From Dryobates pubescens (taxonomy: Eukaryota; Chordata; Aves; Piciformes; Picidae), in NCBI RefSeq assembly GCF_014839835.1, contig NC_071615.1, positions 1 to 64,000 on the forward strand: a stretch of DNA of 64,000 nucleotides, in the 5' to 3' direction. The notes under the pieces are model-generated. The model saw nothing but the letters and a program-made list of their open reading frames with translations, was not told the DNA's origin and did no database searches. Shown piece by piece: positions 12,952 through 30,775 of this stretch. Position 1 is the first letter of the stretch; every line of letters begins with the position of its first letter. Both the position numbers and the translations under genes were made by a program.

Positions 12952-13042
12952 AATCACAGAATGGGTTGGGTTGGAAGGGACCTCCAAAGGTCATCTAGTC
13001 CAAACCCCCACAGCGAGCAGGGACATCCGCCATACAGAACAG
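12952..13042 (-). mobile_element. CR1 LINE 3' end, inverted relative to its neighbour
   Basis: AATCACAGAATGGGTTGGG, GGAAGGGACCTCCAAAGG and CAGGGACATC are the reverse complement of a CR1 3' end. The two pieces meet head to tail of opposite strands, suggesting nested or successive insertions. Confidence 0.88.
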
Positions 13043-15060
13043 TTTCAATTGTATAAACAACCTGGTTCTAGACTTTTAAAACCTTTGATTTTATATTCTT
13101 GAGTGAGTTTTCCTACCCAGACTTGGGTAGCTGGGTAGAAGGCAGAAAGGAGCACGGTGAACGTATCGTAAGATTGTACAGGGGAGGATTCGGAATGCTA
13201 CACTAGTCAGAAAAGGCACGCTCTGACTGGCTCTGAGCTCGGTCATCTGAAGTAAAACTTTGCTCAAATGTTAGACTTAGCTGCAAGCAGGGAGAGTGGT
13301 TAAAGCCTCAAAGAGGAATCAGCAGCTATAGATTAGATCATTTTCAGGATGCGAAAAGAATGCTGTGTCTGCACTCTTCAAAGCAGAGTATACTGACTTA
13401 GATGACCACAACCCTCCCAGGGATTGCTTCCTTAGATGCTGATCTGGGCTGAGACAACCATTACCTTCATCTCTCCTCTCTCTCTCGAGCAGCACGTTTT
13501 GCCAGGCTCCCTATCCTGACCTGCTGCCCTGTAAAGCAGGCCACAGTAGCTGTGATCAAGACAAGCCTGGAAGAAGGAAAAGGGTAAAAAATGAAGATAA
13601 AAGGGGGAGATAAGGGGAGCAAAGCTAAGCTAAAAAGAACCAGCACTGTTCAGCCATGAGGAGGGAAGGACAGAGGACTTGTTTTGAAGGTAGGAAGGAG
13701 TTTTGGGCAGCATTTGCACTGCCAGCTGCATCTATTTCATGGGCTGCGTTGCACAGAGGAATTGCACCGAGTCACTGCAAAACATGCTAAAACAAATGCG
13801 CTTAGATGGAGGCTTCTGCAATAAAAGCTACAGGAATCAACAAAGGCCGCTGCTTGCTCACTTTTTTCTTTAACCGAAAAGTTTCTCACTTTGTTCTAAT
13901 TCCCAAAAGGTTTTCACTGCATGCCATGGGTAATTAGAGGCTTGCTCTGGCCGTATTTAGTACCCATAAATTCCAGTCAAAATCTTTGCAGCAAGAAAAA
14001 AACCACAACCAACCAAAAACAACAAGCCACAATCCGCTTTATATTATTAAGTAAGAACTCGAAATCCTACAGGAATTGGGTTTTTTATGACAAATTATTC
14101 CTTTTCTCTTTTCTCCCCTCTTTTGGTGTCATCCCAACTAGTACACATTCACCACCTAACTGAATGTCACAGTCGTGATTCAAGGCCAAGCAAGACAAAG
14201 TGTATCAAGGGAAAGAAAATAGAGAGAAAGCTAAAGAATTCTCCTCCTCTTCACTTTTCCCCTTGAGAGACCCAAAACTATAGTAAGGCAGGCCTGAATT
14301 TCATGAGCTTTGGGATTGGGATGAGCTCGGGAAATCATTTGGTTTGCACTTCATGGTTCTTGCGTTCAGTTGTAGAATGACGTCCTTGCAACATGAAATA
14401 CAGGCTTCTGAAACTGGGAACATCTGTCCCACTGATACTTTCATGACCTTGTGTCCAAACCCTAATTACATGTAATTTAAACTGTTCACAGCTTTTACCA
14501 AAGATCAGTCTTAGCACCTGAGTTTCTGAGCCTAGATCAGTCCTACTGCTGTCCGGCTCTGAGCTCAGGAAAACATGCCAAGCTGCTGGCTAACTGCAGA
14601 CATCACATCAATAAGACTGAATCGGCCCAACTTCACTTTATATTTCAAACAGGCAGCACCTGTCTGAACGCTGGATTCACATAAGTGTGCCTAGGCAGAT
14701 CACACAAGCAGGCTCCATTGTCCATAACAGCCCTGAGAGCACTCACCAGCTAGCAACTAAGCATCACACAGCCGAGTGAGAAAACTCATGGGCTGGGAGA
14801 ACAACAATAATTACAGTAATACCAATAATAGCAATAAAAATAGTAATAACAATAATAGTCCTAAGAAGGATAAGAAATGCAAATGAACGCTATGACTCAC
14901 CATCACCTGACTGATGTTAACCCTGTCCTCGAGCAGCAGACCACTGGCCAACCAGCTCAGCAGTAATTAAAATGTCCCTGCATTATCAGCGCTCTTTCCA
15001 GCACAAATCCAAAGCACAGGCCCAGCTGCGATGAAGAAAATTAGCTCCACCCCAACCAAA
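13043..15060. other. AT-rich stretch without a recognised gene
   Basis: Two kilobases of clearly lower GC than the rest of the window. It holds only short open frames, poly-A and poly-T runs and a simple A/T-rich stretch at 14806-14870. No exon, CR1 or RNA gene is recognised. Confidence 0.6.
14806..14870. repeat. AAT-type simple repeat
   Basis: Degenerate (AATA/AATAG) simple sequence repeat of about 65 bp. Confidence 0.8.
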
Positions 15061-15115
15061 GCCATCACACGGTCTTAGGCAATAGACGTAAAAAATAACA
15101 AGGATGAGGTTGGAG

Positions 15116-15180
15116 TCTGGTGCGGGTTGGTCTCTTCTCCCTAGTAGCAAGTGCCAGGAGAAGAAGAAATGGCCTCAAAA
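15116..15180 (+). mobile_element. Short CR1-like remnant
   Basis: TTGGTCTCTTCTCCC followed by AAGTGCCAGGAGAAG and AAATGGCCTCAA matches the CR1 segment about 250 bp from its 3' end. Only about 65 bp remain. Confidence 0.6.
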
Positions 15181-15600
15181 AATCCTCCCCACGTCTCCAT
15201 TCCCCCTTCAGAGGCTCCTCAGACCCCCAGCAGCACGTGGCAGCAAGCTGTACCCTGCCGTGGACACAAGGCACAGCAGCGAACGTGAGAGTCTGCGGTG
15301 CTTTGGCGCTGAGCCCCCAGCAAGGACACACAAGAACCCAGACACTGTGCAGACCCCGCGGAGACCCCAAAGCCACAGCGAGACACCCCTAGCTCCCATG
15401 GGACCCTGCAGAGAGACTCCGAGAGCTCCCAAAGGGTCGTTCGGAGCTCCCCAGGCGCCTCTACACGAGCCCAGACCCTTTTAGATGACCCCACGAGAAC
15501 TTGAGATATCCACAGACCCTTTTAGGTGCCCACAGACCTCCTCTGTCACCCCCAAAAGCCCTGCGGATGCCCCCAGCTCACCTTCAGACGCCAGAAGGAA
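15181..15600. other. GC-rich sequence with loose GACCCC/CACAGAC repetition
   Basis: Loosely repeated GACCCC, CACAGACC and CCCAAAG words, possibly an old minisatellite on the flank of the CpG island. Open frames run through on both strands without recognisable products. Confidence 0.4.
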
Positions 15601-16200
15601 CACACCTGTGAGTCCCAGGCCGGCAGCGACAGCGGAAACCGGACTGCAAGCTCCCCGATGCGCCGGAACACCTTCCCCCGCCAAAGGATGGCGGCTCGCA
15701 GGCACCGCGGGGCACAGAACGGCGTCAGCCCGGCGAATCGAGGGCTCTCCGGGACCGTTCCCGCGCCAAAGCTGCACACCGCGGCGCCCGCGTGCACGCC
15801 ATCCACGCACGCCACGGCGCGCGAGAAGGGCGCCAGCCCGGGGCCCGACCCGCTGTGGCGCATGCGCTGTATCCATAGCGACGCTCGCGACGCTACCACG
15901 CTGACGCGAACTGAGCCGGGCTAGGGCGCATGCGCCGTGTCCGTAGCGACGCTCGCGTCACTCTCTCCCCCCTCCCCTTTTCCCCTAATAATTTCCGAGC
16001 ATTTCAAGCATTCAGCGCAGTTAGGCTGCAGCCCGGAGCTCCCGCGGGGCGGCACGCGCCGCGGCACGGCTGCACTGCCGGCCAGTACACACGCGGGGGC
16101 AGCACCGAGCACTTCCCTGGGCGTGGGCAGCTGCTCGGCTCGGCCCCGCTCGGAATGTCTTCTGGTTGCGTTAAAAACCGCAGCGCACACAAGCCCCCGT
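15600..16200. promoter_or_regulatory. CpG-island promoter with paired NRF1 and X-box-like motifs
   Basis: The core is a ~68 bp direct duplication. GCGCATGCGC (NRF1 palindrome) lies at 15858-15867 and again at 15926-15935. Each is followed by a segment whose reverse complement resembles an RFX X-box, GTCGCTATGGATAC at 15869-15882 and GTCGCTACGGACAC at 15937-15950. The surroundings are CpG-rich. BRICD5 begins 1.2 kb downstream on the + strand. On the minus strand an ATG frame opens at 15876 for 131 codons but is not recognised, so which transcript it serves is open. Confidence 0.6.
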
Positions 16201-16560
16201 TTTTACTTTGTACAGGCGCAGGCTCTGCTTATAGCTCAAGCCCCTCTGGGGCTTTTTCTTTTTTTTTTTTTCTTTTCCAATTATCTAAGCCTTTAAAAAA
16301 GAGAGGAGACGCGGGGTCATTTCAAAAGCTTTTTTACCTATCACTTAATCCAATTCCTCACTCTCTAGATGAAAATGAGACGTTCTTCTCTGGATCGCCT
16401 CACACCAGTACTTACATTTTTTAACGTTTTCTCATCCTCTCCGAGAATTTTCAGCATTTTTGGGGGGGTGCCCCCAGCCCTCGCTCATCTGCTCTTCTGC
16501 TGCATCACCCCCTGCCCCACGTGGCATAATCAGACCACCCAGAATCCCCCCACTCCCTTT
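15960..16560. repeat. Diverged duplicate, copy B (partner 8270-8940)
   Basis: Shares ordered short blocks with 8270-8940 (see there). It includes a T-rich run near 16255-16272. The copy begins inside the CpG island, so the promoter sequence may itself be part of the duplicated unit. Confidence 0.4.
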
Positions 16561-17184
16561 GATCTTGGGTGATCTTTTGAGGATTCATCCAGCCCCTAAC
16601 ATTGCGTGATTCCGTGATTGCCTGCGCAGTCAAGGCTCATGGGGCAGCTCTGCAGGCTTCACGGTTGGCTCCAGCCCACTGAGCTCCAGCAGCACACAGC
16701 CCATGCTGAAATGCAGAAATCGCTGCTGACAAGGGCAGGCTGCTACTTTGCTCTGTTCATTGTATCGCCTAATGAGACTCACCCAGTCTCGCTCTTGGGG
16801 ACTGCCAGCGGGGAGGGCTGGGACAAAGCCCACCATTGTCACCCAGCCACCCCCCTCATCCATCTCACAAGGTGAGCAGGAAGAATGGGTTTGTGCCCTG
16901 ACAGCATCTCTCCGCAGCCTGGGGCCTCACACCAACCCCACCCCCACCCCCCGCCCCAATTCTCCTCTCCCCAGGTGGCAGCTCTAAGGTTTCATCCTCC
17001 CGTGGGTCTGGCCGGAGGAGCTGCTGGCCGGGAAGCCCTTTGGCTGTGAGGGACGGGGGTTTATGTGTCAGGGATGCACACTTAGGTGTCCCAGGTGTGC
17101 TGGAGCTAGGATCATGCACAGTGGGAGCGCTGTCAGAAGGCAGAGCCAGAGCCACAGCAGCCAGGTCCTGGTCTGAAGGGGAGA

Positions 17185-23255
<6,071 letters not shown>

Positions 23256-23415
23256 GTCCCGCCACCACGGGTGCCCTCTGCTGCCCTACATACTTGAACT
23301 GGATTCCTGGAAAGCCTCTGGTTTCTACAAGGAAGGTAACACAGCTACACTATCCCCAAACCAGGAGACTTGAGGAAAACACCAGGACCCTGCTAGGCAC
23401 TGTCGGTCCAGACAC

Positions 23416-23421
23416 TTTATT
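23416..23421 (-). promoter_or_regulatory. Polyadenylation signal of MLST8
   Basis: AATAAA on the minus strand, the only canonical hexamer I see between the MLST8 stop (24014) and this point, implying a 3' UTR of about 0.6 kb. Confidence 0.65.
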
Positions 23422-23599
23422 TGCAGCTCTGCTCTAGGGCTGCACCTTATCCGTAGGTAGTAGGAGATCCAGGCCTAGAGGAATCATGTGGAGCAGCTCG
23501 TATTTCACAACTGTCTGTCCCCTTCCGTACACAGCTGTGAAACCCCGTGGGGGTGGGTGGCTTTGTAGGACTGCAGCCCTCCAAGTGACATACACTTTG

Positions 23600-23605
23600 A
23601 ATAAA
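23600..23605 (+). promoter_or_regulatory. Polyadenylation signal of BRICD5
   Basis: AATAAA on the plus strand, the first canonical hexamer after the BRICD5 stop at 23255. It lies about 180 bp past the MLST8 signal in the opposite direction, so the two 3' UTRs should overlap. Confidence 0.65.
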
Positions 23606-24013
23606 GGGATTGCAAACCAAGACAGCGGCGGCCTTTCCTCTCCTTGCTCAGCCTCTCCCCACCATTCAGAAAGGCCGATTTACTTTCTGTCCCCGCTTCA
23701 GGGGTATAACATCACAAAGCTGTCAGCAGCCATGCCACAGGGATTCCTCCAGCTGAACCCTACCCAGCTCCTTCCAATGGGCTCATGCCCCCCCTCTCCC
23801 CTTCCCTTCTGTCCTCCCTTAGAGGGCACACATTTCAGTTCTGCCCGGAGCCGAAGCCTGGTGTCACCCTAGGCAGAGCAGCCGCTCCTGCCAGAACTCG
23901 AGCCCTGTCTGTCAGAGGGAGTGGCTGCAAGTGTGTGTCTCGGGCTCCAGAGCAGGCGTTTGCTGCTGTGAGACACGGGACAGCAAGCAGAGGTCCTCTC
24001 CTTCCCACCCGCG

Positions 24014-27000
24014 TTATCCCAGCACGCTGTCGTTGAAAGCGAGGCACACAACTGCTTTCTGGTGGCCGCTGTACTCCCTCTTGATCTCTCCTGTCTCCAC
24101 ACACCAAAGTCTGGCCAGGTTATCAGAGGAGGCTGGAACACAGTGAAAAGAATCATGAAATGGTAAGGCTCGGAAAGAACCTCTGGAGATCACCCAAGTC
24201 CAACCCTCCTGCTAAAGCAAGATCGCCTAGAGCAGGTCACACAGGAACACATCCAGGTGGGTTTGGAAGCTCTCCAGACAAGGAGACTCCACAACCTCCC
24301 TGGGCAGCCTGCTCCAGAGCTCTGTCACCTTCACACCAAAGTTTCGCCTCATCTTGAGGTGGAACTTCCTGGGTTCCAGTTTGTGTCCACTGCCCCTTGT
24401 CCTGTCACAGAGCACCACTGAAAAGAGCCTGGCCCCTTGCCCTCCACCCTTCAGGTATTTGTAAATATCAGTAAGACTCCTTCCTTCTCAGTCTTCTCCA
24501 GAGGAGCAGAGCACTTTTCATTCCTCTTTACGCCTTTCCTGTTTACACAAAGTCTTTCTCCTGCTTCCATCAACAGCTGTTAGAGCTGTGGGTTGCTGAG
24601 GAGCTATGCAGAGCAGCAGCTCTGTGTTAGGTAAGGTTTTAATAATTTTAGAGAGAAGTTAGTGTGGAAATGACAGCCTGGATGCTCTGAAGGGACTGAT
24701 GGGCTGCAAGCAGCGAAGCGGCATCGCTCACGGGTGAAACGAGCTGCACGTGAAGATCATCTCTCCACCGCAGCTCAGGCAAAATGCTTGAGGAATTACT
24801 GAATTGTGCTGCGGTTGTGAGGCTGGGTGCTCTGCCCTCGTATCCAGTGGTGCGGGAGGGTTTGGAAGTGTCTCAGAGAAACTAGGAAGTCCCATGCTGC
24901 TGCCGTCCACATCAAGCGGTGGGCCAAGGGCAGGAGAGCAGCGGAGCCTCACCTGTGACGATGTATTGGGAGTCCCCTGAGAAGGCGCAGTCCCACATCC
25001 AGCCCCGAGATGTTTCCCCTGGGTTATTGCTCTTAATGCTCAGCTCTGTCATGAGAGAGAAGTTTGAAGTCCTCCAGATCTTGCAGGTCTGATCTGCAGA
25101 ACACGTAGCCAAGAGCCTGCAAGGAAGAGACGTGAGGGCAACCTTATTAGTCATGCTGTGTGCCCAAGGACCTCTCGTTACATGTGGAACAGTAAGGAAG
25201 TGGAGAGCTGTGTTCATTGTAACCGCACTGATCTCCACCTGGACCATCTGCTCTGGGACATTCAAGCTGAAGAGCCTTGCTGAAAGAGCACGTGAAGAGC
25301 ACTTGGCTCCCTGAGATCAATTCAATCCCAGCTGTTAAGAGCAGCTCACGGCTGCAAAGTCCGCTGAGAGCACAGAGCACGAGGGTGGGATGTCACTGAC
25401 AGCACTCCCATGCCAGCATGTCCTATGCCTTGATGCCTCCAAGCCTGGGCTCACTTTTAGGACCCTCACTCCAAGAAGGACATTGAGCGGCTGGAGCAGG
25501 TTGAGAGAAGGGCAACAAAGCTGAGGAAGAGTCTGGAGAACAGGGCTGGGGAGAAGCAGCTGAGGGACCTGGGGGCATTTAGTCTGGAGAATAAGCTGAG
25601 GGGAGACCTCATTGATCTCTACAGCTCCCCAAAAGGAGGCTGGAGCCAGGTGGGAGTTGGGCTCTTCTCCCAAGGAACAAATGACAGGAGAAGAGGAAAT
25701 GGCCTCAAGTTGTCCCAAAGGAGGTTCAGGTTGGACATGGGAAACAATTCTATCCCCAAAAGGGTTGTCCAGGCCTGGCCCAGGCTGCCCAGGACAGTGG
25801 TGGAGTCCCCATTGCTGGAGTGGTTTCAAAGCCCTGGAGATGTGGTGCTGAAGGCCACGGTTAGGTGGTGGGTTAAAGGATAGACTTGGTCTTATAGTTC
25901 TCTCCCAACCAAAATGATTCTGGGATTCTCTCATTCCTGTCCCACTCCTTCCTTGGGCTCCTACAGGGCAGTGTGGAGGCAGCTTGAGCCAACAGCTGGA
26001 ACAACATCTGGGCACCAGGGCCAGTCTGTCCCCTGGCAAGGAGGCGAGGGGCTGGCAGGCACTCACGTGGAGTCAGGGCTGAACTTGCACTGCAGGGCGT
26101 AGCGGTTGTGCGCTGGGATCTTGGTCTTGGGGATCAGCTGGGTCACCTCCTCTCCAATGCCACCCGTCAGGTTCCATACGTAGCAATTTCCCTGCAGCAA
26201 AAGGGGCACCTGGGGCTGGTGAAGCACTCAAAAGCAGCCTGGACTTTCCACATCCACCCACAGCACGGCAAAGCTGGTGGCTGCAGAGAACCACAGGCAC
26301 AGCCCAGCACCACAAAGCCCGTGGGCATGCTGGAAGCCATCAGAGCTCACCGAGCTGTTGACAGCTGCCATGTAGCTGGCATCGGGGTCGATGTGGACCG
26401 AGTTCACTGACACCTCGGGCTCCGGGATCAGCTGCTCATTGTGGTCAGTCTTGAGGTCCCAGATGTGAATGGCTCCACTCTGATCACCCACAATGAGCTC
26501 TGCCTGCAAGGAAAGAGCAGCTGCATCTCTCTAAAGAGAACCTCCAAGCAGCACCTCAAGATAGTGCCCACGGAGCACCACTTGGAGCCTTGCTGTGGTT
26601 TTAAGCCTCAATCTCCACAGCACTGTGCTGGTTTGGGCCTACAGCAGGAGCAGCCCCATGCAGAGTCCTGATAATAGCAGGGTTCAGGTTGGAAAAGCCC
26701 TCTGAGGTCATCGAGACCATCCATTAACCAAACACCACCATGGCCATCAAACCACATCCCAAAGTGCCATGGCCACACATTTCTTGAACACCTCCGGGGA
26801 TGGGGACTCCACCACCTCCCTGGGCAGCCTGCGCCAGTCCCTGACCGCTCTTGCAGGAAAAATTTCCCTAATCTCCAACCTAACCCTCCCCAGGCATAAT
26901 TTCAGGCCATTTCCTCCTGTTCTATGTCTGATACTAGGAAGACCAACCCCCACATGGCTCCAGTCTCCTTTCAGGGAGTTGTAGAAAGCCTTTCAGCCTC

Positions 27001-30000
27001 CTCTTATTCAGCTCCCTCAGCCGCCCCTCCCCAGCCCTGTTCTCGAGACCTTTCAGCAGCTTTGTTGCCCTTCTTTGGACCCGCTCCAGGCCCTCAATAT
27101 CCTTCTTGGAGTGAGGGCCCCAAAACTGATCTCACATTGGGCTCTGTCCAAAGCCTTTACCTTCACAGAAGCATTTGCTCCTCTGGTAAAGCCCAGAGCA
27201 GTCAGCAGCTGCCTGGTTTCCAGCATCACTGCACAGCTCGAGCTCCAAACACTACCCACAGAAGCCAAGTGGTTTTCAGCACATCTGAGAAGCTGGCATT
27301 AAGAAGCAGCTTGGCCAGTGAACAACTGAAGCACTCAAGAGTGCACAGATACCTGAAAACCAGGAGCCTAAATGGGTTTTTCTGCCTCCCTTTCTCAGGG
27401 GAAGGACAAAAGCCAGCTGAAGGGCAGGGGTTCTGGCTGCAATCTCATGCTTAGAGCAGAGGACAATGCTGGCAGCTCTCCACCAGAACCAGGGCTTTTA
27501 TCGACAGTCTTGCGCTGTCCATGACTTTATCAGGGTCCCTAGAGGAGATCAGGTCATCAGGCAGAGCTAATCCTGTACCTGTGAGCAAAGGCTGCTTCTG
27601 AGGAAGATGATCATCACTTGATCTATTTAGCTTCCTGCACAGTGCAGAAGCATCTTCTGGACACCTCAATCCTCCTCCTCCTCCTCCCCCCCCTCCCCCT
27701 TAACAGAATCAGAGCATGGGAGAGCTTCCTTGGAAAGGACCTCTGGAGATCATTGAGTCCACCCCCCCTGCCAAGGCAGGGTGACCTAGAGAAGGTCACA
27801 CAGGAACACATCCAGATGTGTTTGAAATGTCTCCAGAGATGGAGGCTCCACCACCAGCTGCAATTGCTAAAGCCATCATGGATTTACACAAGCCAGGAGA
27901 AATCCCTCTGGGATAACTGGATCGGCATGGCTGCAGAGCAACTGCAGAGTGACTTGGGTCCTGGAAAGGTTGTGGGTGAAAGTAAGGTTTAGCACCACCT
28001 CTGCCAGAGGACATCCCTTAGACTGAAGTCTCTAATTTAGCAATGGCATTGCTGCCTCAACCCTTGAGGTTGCCTTCAGTTGAAGGCTTGAGTGAGCTGG
28101 ACTGATGGGCTGAGAATTAAACACCAACTTTATGAGAAGAGAGAAGACTGAGACTGGAGATTAGGAAGTGATTCTTTCCAGGAGGGTGGTGAGACACCGG
28201 AACAGGTTGCCCGGGGAGGCTGTGGATGCCCTCCTCCCTGGAGGTGTCCATGGCCAGATTGGACGAGGCCTTGAACAACCTGGGCTGGTGGGAGGTGTCC
28301 CTGCCCATGGCAGAGGTGTTGGAATTGGATGATCTTTAAGGTCCCTTCCAACCCAAACCATTCTACGCATCTACGAATCACTCTGCTCCTCAGCCTCATT
28401 CCCCCGCTTCTCATCCTCATGCCTCAGCCCCTCAGCCTCACCCCTCAAAAGCAGCTTCTGAGCCAAATGCTGAATCTCCAGCAAATCTGACCAAAGCCCT
28501 GAAGGTGACAGGGGCCACAGGCCCTGAGATGCTTTTTCTTGGTGGTGGTGTCACCTCAACCTTCTCAGCCTGCCCCATGCAACCAGTTCCACTCCCATCA
28601 CATCGCTTGGGATGCAGATAACCCCAAAGGCCCCTCAAGATGCACCAGGAGAGGATTAGGTTGACCTTTAGAAGAAAAATCTTGACTTGAAAGGGTTCTC
28701 AAAGACTGGAACAGGCTGCCCAGGGCGGCGGTTGAATCCTCATCTCTGGAGGTGTTTCAAAGCTGCAGAGATCTGACACTGGGGTCCACGGTTTAGCACC
28801 AGGCTTGGCAGAGTTAGAGAACGGTTGGACTGGACGATCCAGAAGATCTTTTCCAACCAAAACTATTCTTTGATTCTGTGACTGTCCCCTCCTACAGGCC
28901 AGGCCAGGCAAGCATAACCATGTAGGGGTGTTCCAACACCAACCCAAAGCTCACAGCACCAGCAGCTTGGTGTGGGGCAGCCTGGGTGTATCCAGCAATG
29001 CCACCAAGAGCTTGTGGGTCTGTGCCCCCAGTAAGGCCACCATTCCCAGATCTTTTGCTAAGGGAGTCTTCTGCAGCCTCTCAGGTTTACTGGGAGGAAC
29101 CACAGTAAAGCATAAGCTGGGAGATCATGTAAAAGCTCAGATAATGGAGGAGAAGGGAGGCCATGCAGGAGGCTGGTGCTCACCTGGTTGGGGTGGAGGC
29201 AGACACAGTTAATAGGAGCATTCACCTGGAAAATCCGCTGACACTGGAGGTTACGAGACCTGTGAGAAAGAGTGAAGAAAGAGCACTTGCAATCAGCTCC
29301 ACCACCTCTGGGGTGCTGCTGGAGGGGGTGGTCCAGCTGCCTTTGCCCACCTCAAGTCCCAGATCCTGGCCATGCAGTCCTCCCCGCCCGTGTACATCCA
29401 GCGTCCGTCCTCATGGAAGCCCACAGAGGTGATGTTCTTGCTCACGCCGTCATAGTTGATGACAGGGTTGGGGTTGTTGGAGTTGAGGTCGTACATGCGG
29501 ATGTGCTGGTAGCCTGCAGCAGCCACCGGGGTCACAAGAGAGTGACCAACGTCCCCCGTGCCCAGGGCCAACCGTGCCTGGCACGGTGGGGAGCTGGGGG
29601 GTCTCACCTGCAGCAGCAATCATGCTGCGGTCCGGCGTGATCTCCAGAGCGTTCACCTGCTGCGGGTCCCGTTAAGGTCGGTAAGAGGAAGCAATAGACG
29701 AGGCTCGACCGGTGGCACTGAGCGCTCCCAAACGTGCGGTGTGACACCGAGCTCACGGTATCTGTGGGGTGATCACAGGCCTCCCCTGATCCCCTAGGCC
29801 TCCTCTTTTTCCCCACCTCCAGCCTGACTTCCCTCCATCTCCCCTCGGCCTGCTCAGGCTTTTCTTGCCCCCCCCACGCCTTTAGGCCTCTTCCGTCCCT
29901 CCCGGCCCCGGTAGTCCCCCGGCCCGGCGGTGAGGGATACGGAATCCTGGTGCTGCACGGTGCGGGTGCAGATACCGCTGTGCGCCTGCCAGAACCGCAC

Positions 30001-30069
30001 CGTGTGGTCGTAGCCGGCCGTGGCCAGGATGACCGGGTCGCTGCCCACCGTGCCCTGCGCTGCGTTCAT
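24014..30069 (-). CDS. MLST8: Target of rapamycin complex subunit LST8
   Basis: Coding exons in transcription order: 30069-29941, 29659-29608, 29513-29351, 29259-29184, 26503-26351, 26191-26067, 25116-24953 and 24132-24014. All joins keep phase and yield 326 aa, the length of human MLST8. The start [19 protein letters not shown] and the end [16 protein letters not shown] match the family, with seven WD40 repeats across the whole protein ([31 protein letters not shown] and RLWCVETG mark successive blades). The product is a cytosolic beta-propeller that binds the mTOR kinase domain in mTORC1 and mTORC2 and stabilises the active site; it has no enzymatic residues. The largest intron (26504-29183) carries four CR1 pieces. 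The gene converges on BRICD5. No frame disruption was seen. Confidence 0.97.
24148..24508 (-). mobile_element. CR1 LINE 3' fragment in MLST8 intron
   Basis: GAATCATGAAATGG, AGAGCAGGTCACACAGGAAC and TGAGGTGGAACTTCCTG identify a CR1 subfamily distinct from most others here. It starts about 15 bp from the last MLST8 exon, in the same orientation as the gene. Confidence 0.9.
25450..25925 (+). mobile_element. CR1 LINE 3' fragment in MLST8 intron
   Basis: AAGGACATTGAGCGGCTGGA and GAAGGGCAACAAAGC through CCAACCAAAATGATTCTGGG, about 475 bp, antisense to MLST8. Confidence 0.93.
26672..27125 (-). mobile_element. CR1 LINE 3' fragment in MLST8 intron
   Basis: GGGTTCAGGTTGGAAAAGCC, GGGCAGCCTGCGCCAGTCC and TATCCTTCTTGGAGTGAGGG, in the same orientation as MLST8. 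Confidence 0.92.
27704..27852 (-). mobile_element. CR1 LINE short 3' fragment
   Basis: CAGAATCAGAGCATGGG followed by GAAGGTCACACAGGAACAC, a reverse-complement CR1 end related to the piece at 24148. Confidence 0.85.
28140..28382 (+). mobile_element. CR1 LINE 3' fragment
   Basis: TTCTTTCCAGGAGGGTGGTG, ACAGGTTGCCCGGGGAGG and CCTTCCAACCCAAACCATTC, in MLST8 intron 4. Confidence 0.93.
28645..28882 (+). mobile_element. CR1 LINE 3' fragment
   Basis: GGAACAGGCTGCCCAGGG, TCATCTCTGGAGGTGTTTC and TTTTCCAACCAAAACTATTC, in MLST8 intron 4. Confidence 0.92.
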
Positions 30070-30360
30070 GGTCCCGCCGGGGCCCGCTCAGGCCTCCTGT
30101 TCTTCCGGTTCCGGTCCCACGCCGGTGTTCCTTGCTCGTAGCAGCACGGGACGCGCGGAGCCCCCGTCCCCGCTCTCTCCCGCGACCGGCGCCGCTGGTG
30201 CGCCCGAAGCGGCCGCCGCAGCGCGCGACCTCCGGGGCGGGGCCGACAGCGGCGCGTGAGGAGTGCGCAAGGCGGGCGGTACCATGTGCGTGCGACGAGA
30301 GGGGAGGCGAGACCAGTGGGGACGGAGCAGGGGGAGCCGGGTCCCAGCAGGGCCGCCAGG
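29880..30360 (-). promoter_or_regulatory. MLST8 CpG-island promoter
   Basis: A CpG-dense tract surrounds the MLST8 start at 30069 and reaches into the flank. It includes CTTCCGGTTCCGG (ETS-type CCGGAA on the minus strand) near 30100, typical of housekeeping promoters. No TATA box is seen. The tract runs into a minisatellite at 30415. Confidence 0.65.
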
Positions 30361-30414
30361 GGGCGCGGCGAAGGGTGCGGAAAGGAGGGCGAGGGGCACC
30401 GTGCGAGGGGCACC

Positions 30415-30772
30415 GGGGACACCAGAGACACTGGGCACACACCGAGCACCAGGCACCGACGGGAACTGGGGACACACCGGATACCGAGCACGCACCGGGC
30501 ACTGGACATGTACCAGGCATCAGGCACTGGCGGGGGTGGTACTTGGGATATACCGGGCACACAGCGGGCATCAGGCACTGGAGGGGGGCGTGCACTGAGA
30601 ACACACCGGGCACCGGGCACACACCAGGAACCAGGCAAACCGAGGGTATGAGGGGCACATTGGACACACCAAGGGCACGCTGGGGACATACCGGGCACAC
30701 ATGGGGCGTCGAGCACCAGCAGAGCACTGGGGACATACCGGGCACTGGGAACACCCATGACACCATGTTGGG
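30415..30772. repeat. CACCGGGCACACACCGGG minisatellite, left part
   Basis: Degenerate tandem repeat of GGGCAC / ACACC / GGGGACA words. The same type of repeat continues at 31593-32045 on the far side of a CR1 insertion. Confidence 0.85.
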
Positions 30773-30775
30773 AGC

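Noticed and set aside
29882-30766. 294-codon minus-strand frame running into MLST8 exon 1
   Set aside because: It crosses the GGGCAC minisatellite in a frame different from MLST8 and has no homology.
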